DNA of 53,676 nucleotides from Saprospiraceae bacterium (lineage in GTDB: Bacteria; Bacteroidota; Bacteroidia; Chitinophagales; Saprospiraceae). The stretch is from positions 1 through 53,676 of the forward strand of contig JAHDGF010000003.1 of assembly GCA_020627785.1 (NCBI GenBank), given 5' to 3'. Positions within the stretch are counted from its first letter, which is position 1. The number at the start of each line of letters is the position of its first letter. The position numbers were made by a program, and so were the translations under genes. The notes under the pieces are model-generated. The model was not told where the DNA came from. It worked only from the letters and a program-made list of their open reading frames with translations, and ran no database searches. Shown piece by piece: positions 1 through 8,566 of the stretch.

Positions 1-52
1 ACCGCCGTACAAGGTTTTGCAGACCTCTGCCTAGCCGCTCGGCCACGCGACC
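1..52 (-). tRNA. tRNA-Cys (GCA), 3' part cut off by window edge
   Basis: Read on the minus strand, the acceptor 5' arm GGTCGCG starts at 52. It is followed by TG, the D arm (GCC...GGC) and an anticodon loop TCTGCAA carrying GCA between AGG and CCT, then the start of the variable and T arms. The T stem and the 3' acceptor arm lie outside the window. The GCA anticodon identifies cysteine. A -7 promoter box lies about 13 bases upstream. Confidence 0.9.
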
Positions 53-64
53 CTATCTGCGATG

Positions 65-72
65 CAAATATA
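65..72 (-). promoter_or_regulatory. -7 box TATATTTG of the tRNA-Cys gene
   Basis: On the minus strand this reads TATATTTG followed by CA, an exact match to the Bacteroidota -7 consensus TAnnTTTG. It sits 12 bases before the tRNA 5' end. No clear -33 TTTG was found at the usual spacing of about 19-21 bases. Confidence 0.55.
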
Positions 73-219
73 CAAGATGTGCGCCAACTTGTAAATATTA
101 GACAACATATTGCATGAACATTATTACGAAAGTTTGACTTATAAGTCTTAAACTTAGCAAAGACTTAGCATTGACTCATATTTAGCCTATTTTTAGCTAA
201 TTCTAACCATTTTAACGAT

Positions 220-1512
220 ATGAAAAATACCCTATTAATCTTATCAATTTTATTTCCTAGTCTGCTATTATCACAGTCAGATGGAGTGTTGCAATTGCTT
301 CAAAAGAAGTTACCTGACGGCACCAAGATTGAAACCAGAGAAACAGGAAGGCATTTTTTAGCAGATTATACCATCTATTTGCAACAGCCAATTGATCACA
401 ATAATCCTACGGCTGGTACTTTTGAACAACGAATTTTCTTATCACATTATGATCGGAAGGCTCCGACTTTAATCGTAACGGAAGGTTATGGAGCACGACC
501 TAGAGATTATGAATTGGCGGACATTCTTCGTTCCAATCAAATTATTGTAGAATATCGATTTAATGCGAAGTCTACTCCTGAAGAAATTGATTGGAAGTAT
601 TTGACGAATGACCAGGCAATGGAAGACCTTCATCGTGTTCGGACAATATTTGGGAAGATTTATAAGAAGAGTTGGGTGAGTACAGGAATTAGTAAAGGAG
701 GAACGACAACCCTTATATACAAAAGTAAATATCCAGATGATGTGGATGTGGCCGTTTCTTATGTTGGTCCATTACCAAAAGCAAGGGAGGATTTAAGAAT
801 TGATGAGATGATCCTAGATAAATTGAAGGATCAACCATGTGCAGATAGATTAGATAAGATTCAAAGGTTCGCTTTGAGTAATGATGATATGCTTGTGCCG
901 ATGATTGATTCACTAGCGATGGCAGATAAAATAACTTTTGAACGGGTAACAACTGCGCAGGCTTTAGAATATGCAGTGCTAGAATTGACCTTTTCATTTT
1001 TACAAATGGGGTATAGCTGTGAAGAGGTACCAACAGAATTACAAGTTGATACCGTGTTCAATTACATTAAAGGTGCAGTAGGTTTTGATTTTTATTGCGA
1101 AGAAACCATAGAAGCGCTAGAACCTGCCTTTTATCAATTCATGACCGAGAATGGCTACTACAGTTTTATACATGAGCCATTTGATGGTTTATTAGATGAT
1201 TTAGAAAGTTATGATAATTCCATTTTCGCACCTAGAGGTGTTTCTTTAGATTTTGACAAGGATTATCTTCAAAGAGTCCGAAATTATCTTCATTTAGAAG
1301 GGGATAAGGTTATTTATATTCAAGGAGGTAATGATCCTTGGGCCGCTTGTAGATTTGTGCCACCGGCAGAGAGAGATGCTGTATATATTGAAAAGGAAGG
1401 AGCAAGTCATAGAATACGGATTAACGGTTTAGATAAAAACCAGCAAGAAGAAATTTATCAAGCACTTGAAAGATGGTTGAAGGTTAAAATCTATCCTTTG
1501 GCGGAAGATTAA
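220..1512 (+). CDS. Secreted S37/PS-10-like tripeptidyl aminopeptidase
   Basis: A 430-residue secreted serine exopeptidase. Residues 1-18 form a signal peptide (MKNTLLILSILF...LLLS). The mature part has QPIDHNNP (56-63), typical of S28/S37 peptidases, then the nucleophile motif GISKGG with Ser158, Asp372 in GGNDPW and His397 in GASHRI. That is a complete Ser-Asp-His triad in the expected order. Known family members release di- or tripeptides from the N-terminus of peptides. The product is probably periplasmic or exported, since no C-terminal T9SS sorting domain is visible. The ABC permease starts 53 bases downstream and may be co-transcribed. S37 is preferred over S28 because of the SKGG nucleophile elbow. 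Function is confident, exact specificity is not. Confidence 0.8.
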   Translation: MKNTLLILSILFPSLLLSQSDGVLQLLQKKLPDGTKIETRETGRHFLADYTIYLQQPIDHNNPTAGTFEQRIFLSHYDRKAPTLIVTEGYGARPRDYELADILRSNQIIVEYRFNAKSTPEEIDWKYLTNDQAMEDLHRVRTIFGKIYKKSWVSTGISKGGTTTLIYKSKYPDDVDVAVSYVGPLPKAREDLRIDEMILDKLKDQPCADRLDKIQRFALSNDDMLVPMIDSLAMADKITFERVTTAQALEYAVLELTFSFLQMGYSCEEVPTELQVDTVFNYIKGAVGFDFYCEETIEALEPAFYQFMTENGYYSFIHEPFDGLLDDLESYDNSIFAPRGVSLDFDKDYLQRVRNYLHLEGDKVIYIQGGNDPWAACRFVPPAERDAVYIEKEGASHRIRINGLDKNQQEEIYQALERWLKVKIYPLAED

Positions 1513-1565
1513 GGTGGTTAATCTAAGGAATTGGTCTGAGGGGCTGGTTTAAGTTAAATTGTAGC

Positions 1566-2807
1566 ATGAATTTTCTCGAGAATATAAAGGTCGCACTGGA
1601 ATCCATCCGAGCCAATTTTCTCCGATCATTGTTGACGCTTATGATCATAGCTGTGGGTATTACCTGCTTGGTAGGCATACTTACTGCGACAGATACCATT
1701 TTATATTCTCTGAGTGATAGCTTTAATAGAGTCGGCGCTAACTCCTTTTCTATATTCCCAAAGCGAGAAACCATAAAAACCAATACAGGTAGCGAAAGAA
1801 CTAAACGTGCTGACCCAATAGTATACGATCAGGCGATGCGATTTAAACAAGGTTTTGATTATGGGGGAGCGATGGCCTCTGTTAGTACTTGGTGCACTGG
1901 TACCGCAGAAATAAAATTTGCCGATAAAAAAACAAATCCATCCGTTCGAGTTTATGGGATTGATGAAAATTACCTTGATGTTTCTGCCTATGAAGTGGAA
2001 GTAGGGAGAAACTTTACAGATACTGAAGTTTTAAGCGGAGACCATAAGGTCATTCTAGGCTATGAGATTGTAGATATACTGTTCAATAAACGAGCGTCTA
2101 CTGCCATGAATCAATTGGTGATGATTGGTAGTACTAGATATAAGGTGATTGGAGTATTGAAAGAAAAAGGATCCGCGGTTAATAATGGAGCAGATCGTCG
2201 GATTTTTATTCCGTTGACCAATGCGAAGCAATATTACGGTTACCCAAATAAGAGTTATAGTTTGATGGCTGCAGTTGCACAAACAACAGAGATTGATGAT
2301 GCCATTGCAGATGCCATTGGAGTAATGAGAAATGTGAGAAAACTCAAGGTTGCGGAGTCAAATGATTTTGATATAAGGAAAAGCGATGGAATTTTAGAAG
2401 ATCTTAAAGAAATGACTACCCAATTAAGAATAGCAACTGCTGCTATTGTTTTTATAACCTTGATTGGAGCTGCCATTGGATTGATGAATATCATGTTGGT
2501 ATCAGTAACGGAACGGACCCGAGAGATAGGTCTTCGGAAAGCACTTGGGGCAACTAGTAAGAATGTGCTATTACAGTTTTTAATAGAAGCGATTGTTATT
2601 ACTTTAATTGGTGGGATCGTTGGAATTATTTTTGGTCTAATCATGGGCTACTTCATTGCCAATCATTTTGAAACGCAATTTATTATTCCGATTCCATGGA
2701 TGATTTTGGCCTTTGTGGTCTGTGTTGTAACCGGTGTTATTTCTGGTTTTTATCCTGCGTATAAAGCAGCTGGATTAGATCCCATTGAGTCATTGCGCTA
2801 TGAGTAG
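1566..2807 (+). CDS. MacB/FtsX-type ABC transporter permease
   Basis: A 413-residue inner-membrane permease. There is one N-terminal transmembrane helix (about 20-42), a long periplasmic MacB-type core domain (about 43-285) and three C-terminal helices forming the FtsX domain (about 288-400). Hallmarks are TERTREIGLRKALGA in the cytoplasmic coupling loop and the ending PAYKAAGLDPIESLRYE. MacB-like permeases couple ATP hydrolysis to mechanotransmission, exporting substrates or lipoproteins from the periplasm. No ATPase partner gene lies next to it, which is unusual but seen for orphan permeases in this phylum. The substrate cannot be told from sequence. Confidence 0.88.
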   Translation: MNFLENIKVALESIRANFLRSLLTLMIIAVGITCLVGILTATDTILYSLSDSFNRVGANSFSIFPKRETIKTNTGSERTKRADPIVYDQAMRFKQGFDYGGAMASVSTWCTGTAEIKFADKKTNPSVRVYGIDENYLDVSAYEVEVGRNFTDTEVLSGDHKVILGYEIVDILFNKRASTAMNQLVMIGSTRYKVIGVLKEKGSAVNNGADRRIFIPLTNAKQYYGYPNKSYSLMAAVAQTTEIDDAIADAIGVMRNVRKLKVAESNDFDIRKSDGILEDLKEMTTQLRIATAAIVFITLIGAAIGLMNIMLVSVTERTREIGLRKALGATSKNVLLQFLIEAIVITLIGGIVGIIFGLIMGYFIANHFETQFIIPIPWMILAFVVCVVTGVISGFYPAYKAAGLDPIESLRYE

Positions 2808-2832
2808 ACTTCAATACTCGTGATTCTTTTTC

Positions 2833-2840
2833 TATTTTTG
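2833..2840 (+). promoter_or_regulatory. -7 box TATTTTTG upstream of AraC regulator
   Basis: Exact TAnnTTTG match followed by CA, 48 bases before the ATG of the AraC-family gene. No convincing -33 element was seen, so this is a candidate only. Confidence 0.4.
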
Positions 2841-2888
2841 CAATTACTTAATTGAGTCTATTTAGATGCAAAGTTCAAATTCATTTCA

Positions 2889-4007
2889 ATGATTTTTATT
2901 GCGGGAATAAGTATAGCTCTTTTTATATCGGCACTCTTACTGGTTAAAAAGAATAAATCTCAATCAGACTATTTTCTATTGATATGGATGCTTATTAATT
3001 CGGCGCATTTATTTTTTCACCATTTAAATGATGTTGGCGCCTTATACGAATATCCTCATCTTTTAGGGATACAATTGCCTTTTCCATTATTTCAAGGAGT
3101 ACTATTATATTTTTATGTTTCTTCAGTGACTAATCAGAATCCAAGTAAAAAATGGTATTATTTTTTACATTTAATTCCTCCTATTGTAGTCTACCTATAT
3201 CTGATAAAGTTTTTTCTATTACCAGGTCCAGAAAAAATTGAAATATTTAAGCTTAAAGGAGGTGAGGAGTATGCTTCTTTTATGGCGCTATTGCAAATGA
3301 GTGTTTTTCTTTCAGGTGTCATTTATGTCGTCTGGTGTAGCATTTTATTAGTTAAGCATAAGAAGAATATTAAATCCCAATTTTCAGATATTCAAGAAAT
3401 TAGTTTGCTATGGTTACAGTTTTTGGTAATCGGGTTGGGCCTCGTTTGGTGTTTGGTTATTATTACTCAAAGCGACTCATTAATTTATCAGGCAGTTGCA
3501 ATTTTCGTAATCTTGATTGGATTTTTTGGAGTGCAGCAAAAGAACATTTTCAACAAACCTTCCGTAAGTAATGCGTTCAAACCTAGTCCATCCAATTTGG
3601 GTAATGCTGTTGAAAGGAAAGCGGTGGAAAAGGAAAAATATAAAAGTTCAGGTTTATCTCCAGAACTTTCTAATGAACATTTTCAGCAATTGACAAAATT
3701 AATGCAAGAGGAAAAGCTATATACCAATGCATCTCTTTCACTTGGTGACTTAGCCCACGCCTTAGAATTACATCCTAATTATCTATCTCAAATAATTAAT
3801 GAAAAGGGTGGCAAATCCTTCTATGATTTTGTTAATAACTACAGAGTGCAGGAATTCAAGAGTCTTTTAGTTTTACCAGAGAACAAAAACTTTACTTTAA
3901 TGACTCTAGCCTATGATTGTGGATTCAATTCTAAGTCGTCTTTTAACCGATATTTTAAAAAATTAACTGGACAGACACCCTCTCAATTTGCCAAACAACA
4001 TCTCTAA
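2889..4007 (+). CDS. Membrane-anchored AraC-family transcriptional regulator
   Basis: 372 residues. The N-terminal half (about 1-215) is a run of about seven hydrophobic helices, and the C-terminal about 110 residues are an AraC/HTH_18 DNA-binding domain. That domain contains LGDLAHALELHPNYLSQIINEKGG (first helix-turn-helix) and the AraC signature region LAYDCGFNSKSSFNRYFKKLTGQTPSQF. This membrane-plus-AraC layout is common in Bacteroidota and implies membrane sensing of an unknown signal. The downstream intergenic region carries spaced TGACAC repeats before the hydrolase lipoprotein gene, so that gene is the likely target (inference). Confidence 0.88.
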   Translation: MIFIAGISIALFISALLLVKKNKSQSDYFLLIWMLINSAHLFFHHLNDVGALYEYPHLLGIQLPFPLFQGVLLYFYVSSVTNQNPSKKWYYFLHLIPPIVVYLYLIKFFLLPGPEKIEIFKLKGGEEYASFMALLQMSVFLSGVIYVVWCSILLVKHKKNIKSQFSDIQEISLLWLQFLVIGLGLVWCLVIITQSDSLIYQAVAIFVILIGFFGVQQKNIFNKPSVSNAFKPSPSNLGNAVERKAVEKEKYKSSGLSPELSNEHFQQLTKLMQEEKLYTNASLSLGDLAHALELHPNYLSQIINEKGGKSFYDFVNNYRVQEFKSLLVLPENKNFTLMTLAYDCGFNSKSSFNRYFKKLTGQTPSQFAKQHL

Positions 4008-4078
4008 GGGTATTTTTTATTTTTTCAAAGTTTTTAATGAAACCCCCCATTTTGTTGGACATCAAGGGGTCTAATTGT

Positions 4079-4130
4079 AAGTTGACACCTAGTAAATTAC
4101 CTTTTTAAGTGTCATATTACAAGCTGACAC
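4079..4130. promoter_or_regulatory. Spaced TGACAC repeats, candidate AraC operator
   Basis: AAGTTGACAC at 4079-4088 and AAGCTGACAC at 4121-4130 are direct repeats with one mismatch, 42 bases apart, about four helical turns. A third copy, inverted (GTGTCA), lies at 4109-4114. AraC-family regulators typically bind such phased repeats. The site lies between the regulator gene and the hydrolase lipoprotein gene. Binding is inferred only. Confidence 0.4.
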
Positions 4131-4180
4131 GAATGGCATAGCCTTCTGATCTAAGTTTACATCATCGTTAATCAGAAAAA

Positions 4181-5161
4181 ATGAATAAAATGAAAAATGT
4201 AATACTTAGTGCAATTTGTATCGCCTTATTAAGTTCGTGTGGAGATTCTTATAAAACAAGTGATGATGGTGTTTTGGTGCCTTTAACTGTTTTAGAAGAT
4301 GCATCCATTCCATCAATTGAAATAAATGGAGTTTTGCTTCATTCAGAAGCTTTTGGAAACCCCTCTGATCCAATGATTGTAGTAATCCATGGAGGACCAG
4401 GGGCAGATTATCGAAGTCAATTGAATTTTAAGCAATTAAGCCAAGATGGCTATTATGTAGTATTCTACGATCAGCGGGGGTCAGGTCTTTCTGAACGCTT
4501 AATTGCTGAGGAGTTTAAGGCAGTTCAAGATTACGTTGATGAACTAGAAGGAGTAATAGATTTCTATAGACAAGGTGTTGAACAAAAACTCATCCTTGCC
4601 GGTCACTCATGGGGAGCCATGCTAGCCACTGCATATATAAATCAAAACCCTAACCTAGTAGATGCGGTTATTTTAGCTGAGCCTGGGGGATTTAATTGGG
4701 AAGAAACCGAAGGTTATATTTCACGGACTCAGGTATTGAAACTTGGAGACGAATCCACCAATGATTTTGTCTATCAAGATCAATTCATCACAGGAAGTGA
4801 TCACAACACCTTAGATTACAAAATGGCCTTATCGTTAGATGGTCAAATTTATACTGGTGATAATGTGGCCCCACCATATTGGAGGTATGGTTATGTATGC
4901 AATCAAGCGTCCATTCAAATGGCCATTAACAATCCTGAAAAAATGGATTTTACACAAAACTTAAAGAATCACGAAAGCAAAGTTCTTTTTGCTTACAGTG
5001 AATTAAATGAGGCCTATGGTAAATCCCATGCTGAACTTGTGAGTGCTCATTATTTAAATGTTGAATTGGTTCAAGTTGAAGGTTGTAGTCATGAAATTCC
5101 AGAGTATGGTTGGGAAAATTATTATCCTTTGATAAAGGAATACTTAAATGAAATTTTATAG
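4181..5161 (+). CDS. Alpha/beta-hydrolase lipoprotein, proline iminopeptidase-like
   Basis: A 326-residue lipoprotein with signal peptide and lipobox LSSC (Cys20). The alpha/beta-hydrolase core shows HGGPG (70-74), the oxyanion motif of proline iminopeptidases, followed by YDQRGSG (96-102). The nucleophile elbow GHSWG carries Ser143, and His304 lies in GCSHE. The acidic triad member is not obvious. HGGPG points to S33-type iminopeptidases or related hydrolases, which cleave N-terminal proline or small esters; the substrate here is unknown. Translation may begin at either ATG 4181 or ATG 4190, and both keep the lipoprotein signal. It follows the AraC gene and overlaps or abuts the next gene, suggesting one regulated unit. 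Confidence 0.82.
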   Translation: MNKMKNVILSAICIALLSSCGDSYKTSDDGVLVPLTVLEDASIPSIEINGVLLHSEAFGNPSDPMIVVIHGGPGADYRSQLNFKQLSQDGYYVVFYDQRGSGLSERLIAEEFKAVQDYVDELEGVIDFYRQGVEQKLILAGHSWGAMLATAYINQNPNLVDAVILAEPGGFNWEETEGYISRTQVLKLGDESTNDFVYQDQFITGSDHNTLDYKMALSLDGQIYTGDNVAPPYWRYGYVCNQASIQMAINNPEKMDFTQNLKNHESKVLFAYSELNEAYGKSHAELVSAHYLNVELVQVEGCSHEIPEYGWENYYPLIKEYLNEIL

Positions 5162-5183
5162 TCTAGATTCTAAAAAAAATAAA

Positions 5184-5861
5184 ATGAAAAATATATTAAT
5201 TATTGCAATCCTCTTTTTAGCCAATGCAAATTTTGGAATCGGACAAAGTTTAAATTGGAATACTATAGAACAAAATCGTACCGCACAATTGTATTTAAAC
5301 ATAGGATATGATTTTGGAGCAACCACTCAGTTAGGTTATGCTTACAAGTTGAATACAAAAAAACCCATAGTCCTATCAGCAGATTTTTCGATTCCAATGG
5401 GCGATCAATTAGATGATTTTAAATTTAGAATTGGAGGACAAGTAGGGCTTATTCAAAGAGGAAACTTTAGAACTTCTGTCGGGTATCTAGGAATTTTAAG
5501 AAGAAATGAAACGAGTCTTGTTAAGCAGATTGGAATAGGGCAACAATTGTCTATTTCCACTGGAATTTATAAAGATAAATGGCATCTCGCATTAAGCGTT
5601 GCTTACGATGCTTCAATTGCGACAAACTTAAAGCACTCTGAGATAATGAGAAATAATTATTCAGATATAAAAGATGATTGGTATGCAGGCGCAGGCGGAC
5701 AATGGAATTATGGGCTTGAAGCTAGCAGGAAATTAGGAGAAAGATTGGAATTAAATATTTCGGTAGGAGCGACCAATGCTAGAGGGAATGATTATGATGC
5801 TTTATTACCAATCTATTTTAAACTGGGTGGTGTATTTTTCTTCGGATCAAGCACAAACTAA
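5184..5861 (+). CDS. Secreted beta-barrel-like protein of unknown function
   Basis: 225 residues from ATG 5184. An upstream in-frame ATG (5148) would overlap the hydrolase gene and precede the signal peptide by a polar stretch, so 5184 is preferred; it also has an A-rich leader. Residues 1-20 are a signal peptide (MKNILIIAILFLANANFGIG). The rest has alternating polar/hydrophobic strands with many Gly and aromatic residues and ends ...LGGVFFFGSSTN, as expected of a small outer-membrane barrel. I do not recognise a family. It probably shares a transcript with the hydrolase and is followed by a strong terminator. Confidence 0.65.
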   Translation: MKNILIIAILFLANANFGIGQSLNWNTIEQNRTAQLYLNIGYDFGATTQLGYAYKLNTKKPIVLSADFSIPMGDQLDDFKFRIGGQVGLIQRGNFRTSVGYLGILRRNETSLVKQIGIGQQLSISTGIYKDKWHLALSVAYDASIATNLKHSEIMRNNYSDIKDDWYAGAGGQWNYGLEASRKLGERLELNISVGATNARGNDYDALLPIYFKLGGVFFFGSSTN

Positions 5862-5884
5862 TTCAACTCTGATTAATAAATAAA

Positions 5885-5920
5885 GTAAAAAGCCTCGACA
5901 ATTTTGTCGTGGCTTTTTAC
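5885..5920. terminator. Strong intrinsic terminator hairpin
   Basis: Arms GTAAAAAGCC-T-CGACA and TGTCG-T-GGCTTTTTAC pair with a single T.T mismatch around an ATTT loop. The flanking A and T runs let it work on either strand. It ends the AraC/hydrolase unit. Confidence 0.85.
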
Positions 5921-6139
5921 TTGTATTATATGAATTTATGCAAAAATTATTTCTCCGATAGATTAAAAAGAATACTGAGGTTGTCACAATTGGTAAAAGT
6001 TTTAACCTTATACCTAAGGTATTTATAATCGGTCATTTGATGTATGGTCTAGGAGAAGCTTCAGCCATTCATCTTTTTAAGACAAAACACACCTAAAGTT
6101 TTAAGCCTTTTTAAAAATTATAACCCTAAAGATTTAAAT

Positions 6140-7020
6140 ATGAATAGTGCCGCGGATTCCTCAAATTATTTAGAAAAACTTTGTTCGAGATCAATGCTTT
6201 TCTTTGCCATTTTGATAATACCTATGGGTTGTTCAGATGAGGAGATGCATGTGGGTGGACAATTTCCGATAAGCACAGAAGATCGACAAGCACACATAGC
6301 CGGTTGGTCGCCAAGTCCATGTTTAGATATTGAGATTTGTATTAACGATTGTGATGGAGGGATGCTTGAAGGCATAGAAGCTGCTATAGAGGCCTATAAT
6401 GCGATAGATGTTGCCATACATTTTCCATCGGTTGTGATGAGCCTAGCATAACCATTAATTGTGCTGACTTTCTTGGCGTATTAATTAATGGATCCGTCTC
6501 TCCAGTCATAGGGTGGGGGGAATTTCCTCAAGGAAATGGCGCGGTCGGTGAGACTATATGGCTTAGTACCTTGTACAATTTGGAAGATACCTGCAGTCCA
6601 TGTTATATTCAAGGACTGGTTATGCATGAGATTGCCCACAATCTAGGAATGGTTCACGGAAGTGATGAGTGTTCTACAAATTTATATATCGGGACAACAA
6701 CTTATGATTCTGGACTTGGTATTCTCTTACTTGATGTTAATTCTTCTCAAAGTGCTGTTCATGTTCCTGGGACACCTCATGGTGATTCTGATGATGAATC
6801 TGTTTTTAATTATTTTTCATGTAGTGATCCTATTTGTGAATTTAGTGAAGGTGATTTGGTTGCTTTAGATTACTTATATCCTTCTGATGGTTGCAAATGT
6901 GTATGTCTTTGTGATCTCTGGGATGACAGCGAAGGCAGTGGGAATTTTCCTGCCGTTGAAGTAGATTGTTACAGGGATATAGAAGGTTGTTCCGATTGTT
7001 ACTTTGTTAATCGATATTAA
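6140..7020 (+). pseudogene. M57-like zinc metallopeptidase lipoprotein, split by frameshift
   Basis: Two consecutive reading frames make one protein. The first part (6140-6451) has a lipoprotein signal with lipobox PMGC and continues to ...AIDVAIHF, then goes out of frame and stops at 6451. The second frame resumes at about 6421 as FSIGCDEPSITINCADF and runs to 7020. It carries HEIAHNLGMVH (6625-6657), the HExxHxxGxxH zinc site, then VPGTPHGDSDDESVFN and FSEGDLVALDYLYP, which resemble M57 (dual-action HEIGH) and related metzincins. One T is missing from a T run near 6421-6424. The C-terminus is Cys-rich. This may be a true pseudogene, a sequencing indel or phase variation; the zinc site and downstream frame look intact. 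No classical slippery heptamer is present. Confidence 0.75.
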
Positions 7021-7059
7021 ATGACCATATATTTAATAATGATTTTAAGAACTACTATC

Positions 7060-8496
7060 CTAATAACTAATCTTCACCAAATTCAGATTATAACTTTGTT
7101 GAGAAGGAACGACTAAACTGTTTGAAGATAATTGTAAGGCATCATTAAACCTTATTCTTAAATTTTCATATTCAGTGTTCAGGAGACTACGTCGTTCGTA
7201 CCGACCCAACGGGTCTAGCAGATATTCACTGATTGTGTTGCTCTTAGCGATTTCATCGTTATAAATTAGTCTGATGCGTGAAGGAGTTTTAAAAATATAA
7301 AAGGAGGAGAAAATGGCTTCATCGTCCTGGGAAAATTGCTTTTTATGGAGCACCTGTTTCCAATGCTCTTTTCCATCAGGGTGTGTACTCACGATAATAA
7401 TATCTTCGTTGTAATAATCTACCCATCCTTGATTTCCGTATAAGGCTGATTCTCGTCTTGAATAATTTCTATAAGTACTTCGTCTGGCAAATTCTTTATA
7501 TGATTCAAAGAAGTATAAAAGACCGCCATCATCTCTTAGAAGGAGATCTTTTATAATTAAATCATTCAGTGCGTTTGTTTTTTTCTTTTTAGTGCCAATC
7601 ACTTCTCCTATGAATTCCTTTTGGAAAGTTTGGTAAGTAAGTTTTTCAACGTCTGCAAATTGTAGGATCGGTTTATTAATCTGGTAATATCCTTCTGCAG
7701 AAATGTTGTTTAAGCCTGAATACAAACCAGCAAATACTACTTGCTTATTTTTATTATTATAGATTAATCTGGAATCAATGGATAGGTTTCCCTCAAAATC
7801 AATTTGATGGTAACTAAACCCATTGGAGGCACTTGGATTAAAGATGACGATGTGACCTTTATGCGCATCCATGGTAAATCTATAATTATCGGAGTCGAAG
7901 TAAGCCACTCCTAAACCGTCATTCCCAATAACCATATTTTGAAAATCATCTTGCAGGTCGAATTCATTGAATTGATATCCATTATAATATCTTAGAACTC
8001 GTCGATGATTATCTATCAAGAAGTATAGTAAATTGTCTCTTCTAGTGATGCTAAAGAGCAAGGTTTTTGATTTGTCTTCGCTATTGACGTATTTAAACCT
8101 TCGATATAGTTTTCTGTCCATCGTAAAGAGGCAAAGACTATCAATCAATTCTGCAGATTCATTATAAATTCGACTCATGACCCTTACCGAATCTTTCTTA
8201 TTGTAGCCGTAAAGAATCTGGAAAGCAGTGTCCATCTCGATGATGTTGTAAATGTCAGCCTTTTCATCTTCCAAAAAGATAGAGCCTTCAAAGGTTATAC
8301 TCATTTCATCATCAAAAGCTTGAATGATATGTTCACTACCCCCATCTCTGAATAAAACCAATCGATCGTTCACCTGGCCTATGATATCATAGCCAAAATT
8401 GCTTCTAATATTGATATCTGGCGATACCAGAATTTCTTGCGCATTTGCCGAAAGGCAGATCATTAAAATTACAGTGACGATTGATATCCTATACAT
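7060..8496 (-). CDS. Secreted protein of unknown function
   Basis: 478 residues with a clear signal peptide (MYRISIVTVILMICLSANA). No catalytic or binding motif is recognised. The mature part alternates short beta-like segments with charged loops (for example LVLFRDGGSEH, DGLGVAYFDSDNYRF and VIIVSTHPDGKEHW), suggesting a beta-propeller-like or repetitive beta fold; this is inference. There is no T9SS sorting domain and no lipobox. The gene is divergent from ftcD, and 70 bases separate the two starts. It could be periplasmic or outer-membrane associated. Confidence 0.65.
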   Translation of the reverse strand: MYRISIVTVILMICLSANAQEILVSPDINIRSNFGYDIIGQVNDRLVLFRDGGSEHIIQAFDDEMSITFEGSIFLEDEKADIYNIIEMDTAFQILYGYNKKDSVRVMSRIYNESAELIDSLCLFTMDRKLYRRFKYVNSEDKSKTLLFSITRRDNLLYFLIDNHRRVLRYYNGYQFNEFDLQDDFQNMVIGNDGLGVAYFDSDNYRFTMDAHKGHIVIFNPSASNGFSYHQIDFEGNLSIDSRLIYNNKNKQVVFAGLYSGLNNISAEGYYQINKPILQFADVEKLTYQTFQKEFIGEVIGTKKKKTNALNDLIIKDLLLRDDGGLLYFFESYKEFARRSTYRNYSRRESALYGNQGWVDYYNEDIIIVSTHPDGKEHWKQVLHKKQFSQDDEAIFSSFYIFKTPSRIRLIYNDEIAKSNTISEYLLDPLGRYERRSLLNTEYENLRIRFNDALQLSSNSLVVPSQQSYNLNLVKISY

Positions 8497-8509
8497 AACT
8501 CTAAAATTC

Positions 8510-8517
8510 TACATTTG
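8510..8517 (+). promoter_or_regulatory. -7 box TACATTTG upstream of ftcD
   Basis: Exact TAnnTTTG match 49 bases before ATG 8567. It lies downstream of any longer in-frame ftcD start, so it supports translation beginning at 8567. A TTG at 8481 is a little far (26 bases) to be the -33 element. Confidence 0.5.
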
Positions 8518-8566
8518 TAAGGTATTTTTCAAGTATTCAAATCATCAAATAAATAATAAAGTTAGG

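Noticed and set aside
6397..6430. Programmed -1 frameshift in the metallopeptidase
   Set aside because: No X XXY YYZ heptamer and no following stem-loop; an indel in a T run is simpler.
8399..8566. Longer N-terminus for ftcD
   Set aside because: Overlaps the divergent gene, precedes a -7 box and does not match the family; ATG 8567 gives the conserved N-terminus.
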